64,000 nucleotides of DNA from Nepenthes gracilis (taxonomy: Eukaryota; Streptophyta; Magnoliopsida; Caryophyllales; Nepenthaceae), in contig BSYO01000011.1 of NCBI GenBank assembly GCA_033239525.1, forward strand, positions 5,175,973 to 5,239,972, given 5' to 3'. This document shows positions 59,613 to 64,000 of this stretch, one piece after another. The notes below the pieces were generated by a model. That model searched no databases and had not been told where the DNA came from. It saw only the letters and a list, made by a program, of their open reading frames with translations. Numbering within the stretch: position 1 is the stretch's first letter; every line of letters begins with the position of its first letter. The position numbers were made by a program, and so were the translations under genes.

Positions 59613-61708
59613 TGTAAGATCCCGATTCCCGAATGTGATAATTACGAATAATTATAGCGATAATAATCATATTCGGGCTTAAGTATAGTGAAAACTTTGA
59701 CACCGAAACAAAATGAGGCAAAATAGGCAATGGGTGGCACAACGCCTGATGGCCGCTCGAGCGGCCACTTGAGTGGAAAAATGCAAATGCACCACTCGAG
59801 GGTCGCCCAAGGCAGGATGGGAGCGGGAGTAGCTACGAGGTTGGCGCTCGATCAGCACTCGAGCGCCAACCCAGGCGCAAAAATGCGAAAGTAGCACCTG
59901 ATGACCGCTCGACTGATACTCGAGCACCAGTCATGTGAACCGCACGCGATTCTTTTCCCTTCGTGTTTTAAAGGGATTTGCGGCTTTCCTTTAGGCAAAA
60001 CGAAGGAGAGAAGAGAAGGAGAGGGAAGAGAAGAAAAATGGGAGAAATCTACCGTCCAGATCCGATCAAAGTAAAGATAACTGTAAACCGGGCTCAGGCA
60101 AGTATATTTCGGATGTTATTTACTATTTTTAGAGATTTTCAGTATCTCAAACATTGTGTTTATGCTTTAAGTCCATATTTTTTCATATTCAGTATAAATA
60201 AATCATATTTCTCCTGATTAATCGGACAGATTTCATGTTTACTAACATGTATTGTAATATATAACCTCAATTTCATGAAAAACCATGTGTTTGATATCCG
60301 ATTTATGTCCAGAAGGTTTGGCAAAACCCTAAGTACGAAAATGAAATGATTTAACGGTCTTAATCCATAAATTCTAACTGGTAAATGTTCATTTGTAACA
60401 AGATAATGTCCATATTGTGATTTATATCTGAAAAATTTACACAAAATTTTACTGATAAATTACTGTGAATTTCTGAAGCATACTGAAAAGTTAACCGTGA
60501 GATTCTGACTGATTTCCTGAAGAACGATAGATTATAAATTTCCTGATGTTATTAATTAGGACCTAAGATTGATATATAGTCAGGTAAGGTTCTTCAGCAT
60601 ACCTTAAAACATTATGGTGGTAATTGAGGATAACTCTGTCCATGGAATTATGCGTGGTACGCCCTTCCTCGGGGCGATAACCTATAGGGTAGTTACTGTT
60701 ATTGGCCAGCGTCATTGTACTGAATCCCACGAGAAGGAATAACTGTTACTGGCCTTAGATTGTATGGAGTGAATACAATCTATCTTCAATTATTTGCCCC
60801 CTCGGCTGGTAGGGTCTATTAGTTTGGTTCTTTCTTGTAGAAAAGTGATTTATGTTTTCTTATGTTTCATGTACCCCTCAGTTCCTGCATATTTCCGTGA
60901 TGTGGCTTATCTGTATGCATGTTTCGCCTAAAAGGAATTTCTAGAATTTATAAGTTTAACTCCGACTTTGATTTCTAATTCTTGTCCTATTGGTTTATTA
61001 TTTTTGAAACTTGATTTTACTGGTTTATACTTTCTCTGTTTTCATGCGCTTTTTCGCTACTGCCAAGATTGAATATTTTCATGTTTTTATTAATCAGTAC
61101 TTATGTTCAGCATGACGACTTACATTCTGCATGTTTTGGTATCTTGTTGGACTTCGACTCACTGTTTTACTATTTTTTCCCCCAGATGAAATAGTTGAGT
61201 TAGTGCCAAACGAGAAGGAATAGTTAAAGTCTTGCCTGAAGACTTTTGGAGACTTGAAAATATTTTGGAGACCTTGGAAAGAAATAGTTTGAATGTAAAT
61301 ACCAGATTTTATATATGAACTTTTATGTATATGGATCTTGTATATGTAATGAAATAGAGATTTATGCTTCCGAAGGTATATAGTTCAGCTTCCGCTATAT
61401 GTTTTCTGGATTTGTACGGGTCCTAGTCAGCATCTCTATTTGAATTGTTGGTTTAGTAGATAGGACATGTGGAATGTAAGCCGTAGGGAATTATACGGTG
61501 TCTGTGGATCCTGTATTAATGATAGATATTATGATGTTATTTTATATATTTATAGGTTTTATATAGGTTTTATATTTCAGTTTAGCTAAGTTTTAGGGAA
61601 AACTCTGTCCGTTTTCCCTTAGAACTTTAGGTTGTCATTTGGGCTTCGGTTTCTAGTTCTGTAATAACGGAATTATCTAAAGACAAAAAAAAAAAACATA
61701 TTCCGTCA
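59613..61708 (+). repeat. 5' LTR of the Del/Tekay-type element
   Basis: 2096 bp from TGTAAGATCC to CCGTCA. The first third is GC-rich with repeated GCTCGAGCG phrases; a purine-rich leader follows TTTTAAAGGG (59966). The 3' boundary is set by the primer-binding site four bases later. Confidence 0.75.
59751..59766. repeat. 16-bp perfect palindrome in the LTR
   Basis: GGCCGCTCGAGCGGCC is its own reverse complement. Partial copies of its CTCGAG core with flanking GCGC recur at about 59795, 59847, 59858 and 59908, all in the presumed U3 part upstream of the likely transcription start. Confidence 0.85.
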
Positions 61709-61712
61709 TAAA

Positions 61713-61724
61713 TGGTATCAGAAA
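61713..61724 (+). other. Primer-binding site
   Basis: TGGTATCAGAAA, matching the start of the initiator Met tRNA complement TGGTATCAGAGC, lies four bases inside the LTR. Confidence 0.75.
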
Positions 61725-61936
61725 AATGAGATGCCTTGGGATTAATCGATCGAAAAGCGGAAGCATAGGCTTAAATTTCTGTAGGGATAGGTCGGGGTAG
61801 CTAAGGCAACTAGGATGCTTAGGAAGTTGATCCTTAGGCTAGGTTTAAATTTTATTAAACTACTAATAACCCATTCCCTTAACTTGATTTCTTGAGGTTT
61901 ATAATATAATATTTACTTTTGGTTATAGGATCTAAG

Positions 61937-64000
61937 ATGGCCAGTAGGAGAAATCGAAGAAATAATCGTGGTGGTGCTAGTACTCTCCACGATAGAGAGG
62001 CTGCTTATGTGGATCTATTAGGGAGGATAACAAATGTGGTGGAATCTGTGGAACAGAGACATATGGCTTCGGTCCCAACACCTGAGCCAGCTCCAGTAAA
62101 CCTTACTCTGATGACATATGATAGATTTACAGCGGAGCAAGTATCGGAATTTTTGGGAAAGCCTAATCCAACAGAAGTGGATGTTTGGTTTAAAAGGATG
62201 AAGAAAATTTTTGCTGTGATTTGTTGTACCGATCAGGAGAAAGTTACCTTCACGGTGTACAAACTGGAGGGCAAGGCTAATAGTTGGTGGAGTATGAAAA
62301 AGAGAGCATTTGGAGTGCTCGATGATGCAATTACATGGAAGATGTTTGAAGACGCTTTTATAAAAAAATATTTCCTGTCCAGTCTCTAAGATCAGAAGGA
62401 GCAAGAATTCATGCGGCTGAGACAGAGGAATATGACTGTGACTGAATACGACGCAAAATTCACGGAGCTGTCTCGATTTTCGCCCTATTTTGTGGAGGAC
62501 GAGTTGAGAAAAGCAAAGAAATTCCAGTAAGGGCTGCGGGACAATATTAGGAAGCAATTATCAACCCACAAACTTTAAACCTATGCCGATATTCTAGATA
62601 AGGCGATGATTTATGAGAAGAAGGTAAAGACTCAGAGATTTTTTGCAAAGAGAGCTGCTGGCCGGGCGGGTATCAGTGCTGGATTAAGTGTAGGGCCTCC
62701 AGGACCATCTAAGAAGGCGAGAACAACTGATAAAGGGAAGAGCATTATTCCAACTCAGTCAGTGGCCGGCTCTCGAGCATCAGCCACTGAGTGTACTTTC
62801 TGTGGGAGGAAGCATCCGGGGCAAACATGTCGCAAGGCATCGGGAGCATGTTTTAGATGTGGATAGCAGGGCCATTTGGTGAAATGCTATCCATTACCTC
62901 CAAAGTTAGAAGAAAAGAAGCCTACTATCACAGCTAAGGCTTTTATGATAACTGTTTAGGACACGGAAGCATCCTCGAATGTTGTAGAAGGTATCCTTTT
63001 TATTTGTGGAATTCCTGCCTCTATATTATTTGATTTGGGGTCTACCCACTCTTTTATTTCTCAACGATTTGCATGTTGTATTGTGTCTGCCCCGCGTGTT
63101 TTGGATTATTCCTTATCTATGTCAATTCCTACAGGATCCTCTATAATTACTGATGTTATGTATCCTGGATGTATGGTTGAAGTGAATGGGGAATGTTTAA
63201 TTGTGGATTTGGTGTTATTGAACATGGATAATTTTGATGTAATTCTGGGACTGAACTGGCTAGCTAAATATCATGATAATATTGATTGTTTTCTAAAAAG
63301 AGTTTGTTTTGATATCCTTAGGATGGAACCCTTTTTCTTTCAAGGCATTAGGAAGAAGGAGGTGCCAGTATTAATTTCTATTTTGCATGCTAAGCATTTG
63401 ATGAAAAGTGGATGTAAAACTTACCTAGCATATGTTTATACCACTGGGAGTCATAGTGTACCGACTAAGGATATCCTTATTGTTTGTAATTTTGAGGATG
63501 TCTTTCTAGAGGAATTACCTGAATTACTTCCATACCGGAAAATTGAGTTTGAAATTGACATTATTATCTGAGTTAGCCCGATTTTTAAAGCCCCTTATCA
63601 TATGACCCCGGCTGAATTGAAAGAACTGAAATACGATTACAGGAGTTATTAGATAAGAGTTTTATCAAATCGAGTGTATCTCCTTAGGGAGCACCAGTGT
63701 TGTTTGTAAGAAAGAAAGATGGGTCCTTACGGCTATGTGTTAATTATCGTGCGTTAAATAAAATCACGATTAAAAATAAGTATCCATTGCTGCGTATCGA
63801 TGATCTGTTTGATCAATTGCAAGGAGCTCGGATGTTCTCGAATATTGATTTGAGGTCCGATAATTATCAATTGAGAATCAAGCCAGAAGATGTGGCTAAG
63901 ACTGCTTTCCAGATGAGATACGGCCACTATGAGTTTCTTGTTATGCCTTTTGGCCTTACAAATGCCCCTGCTGCATTTATGGATCTAATGAATAGGATAT
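61937..64000 (+). pseudogene. Ty3/gypsy gag-pol remnant
   Basis: Gag starts at ATG 61937 (MASRRNRRNNRGG) and includes FLGKPNPTEVDVWFKRMKK, KLEGKANSWW and, past a stop, YDAKFTELSRFSPYF. A zinc knuckle reads CTFCGRKHPGQTC and then CFRCG-stop-QGHLVKCY. The protease reads ILFDLGSTHSFISQRFA, with the active-site triad as DLG. Reverse transcriptase follows: [40 protein letters not shown] and [17 protein letters not shown], ending at the window edge before the YVDD site. Premature stops in the main frame: 62387, 62528, 62576, 62864, 62957 and 63569; after a one-base frame change near 63634 another at 63685. A dead copy. Confidence 0.88.

Larger units (their letters stand above)
59613..64000 (+). mobile_element. 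Ty3/gypsy Del/Tekay-type retrotransposon, 5' part
   Basis: 5' LTR 59613-61708 (starts TGTAAGATCCCGATTC), primer-binding site at 61713, gag from 61937, zinc knuckle, protease and the start of reverse transcriptase up to the window end. A long LTR, an initiator-Met primer site, one gag-pol frame and the gag wording point to the Del/Tekay (chromovirus) clade; the chromodomain would be outside the window. It has at least seven premature stops and one frameshift. It sits inside the copia element on the opposite strand. Confidence 0.85.

Noticed and set aside
62018..62557. 179-codon open frame on the minus strand
   Set aside because: It is the antisense shadow of the gypsy gag, which has clear family motifs on the + strand.
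1..64000. A new multi-gene system or biosynthetic cluster
   Set aside because: The four genes belong to known, unrelated families and the remaining coding traces are transposon remnants, so no functional cluster is supported.

Overview
The window is nuclear DNA of a flowering plant. It holds parts or all of four spliced, plant-typical genes with GT-AG introns, AT-rich intergenic DNA, and many LTR retrotransposons, LINE fragments and small inverted-repeat elements. I cannot name the species. The long introns and the gene sequences do not look grass-like, but that is only an impression. All gene models were built by eye from splice signals, reading phase and recalled family consensus; no alignment or RNA evidence was available.

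Layout. 1-4107: 3' part of a Tat-like Ty3/gypsy retrotransposon on the + strand, with tandem repeats, an antisense ORF and an LTR. 4963-7979 (+): the last six exons of a half-size ABCG (WBC) transporter of the ABCG12/ABCG15 type; its ATP-binding exons are not in the window. 9905-15691 (-): a complete TRAUCO/ASH2-like gene (SPRY protein of the COMPASS histone H3K4 methyltransferase), two exons and one 4.4-kb intron. 15.8-35.5 kb: a gene-free repeat island. It contains a roughly 5-kb tandem duplication (17380-22470 and 22480-26415), each copy carrying the same solo LTR; a pair of LTRs facing each other; a broken LINE; a 4-kb copia element with only gag-protease; and a fold-back element. 35707-48206 (+): a complete 11-exon NAD kinase 1 gene with a 5.8-kb first intron packed with repeats. 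49441-54490 (-): the last seven exons of a RETICULATA-related (DUF3411) plastid protein gene. 55826-64000: a copia element on the - strand, cut by a Del/Tekay-type Ty3/gypsy element on the + strand that runs off the window. Both lie in the 5' direction of the RETICULATA-related gene, probably inside one of its introns.

The four genes are unrelated housekeeping or developmental genes and do not form a functional cluster. ABCG and TRAUCO converge, as do NADK1 and RETICULATA-related. The main story is genome dynamics: nested insertions, solo-LTR formation, segmental duplication and decay of transposons beside and inside intact genes. I found no CRISPR array, no rRNA or tRNA gene and no operon, and nothing that amounts to a new biological system. 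The most unusual structures are the facing LTR pair (26.3-28.3 kb), the duplicated solo LTR with its target-site duplication, the short conserved ORF of unknown function in both duplicates, and the fold-back at 32.8-33.0 kb.
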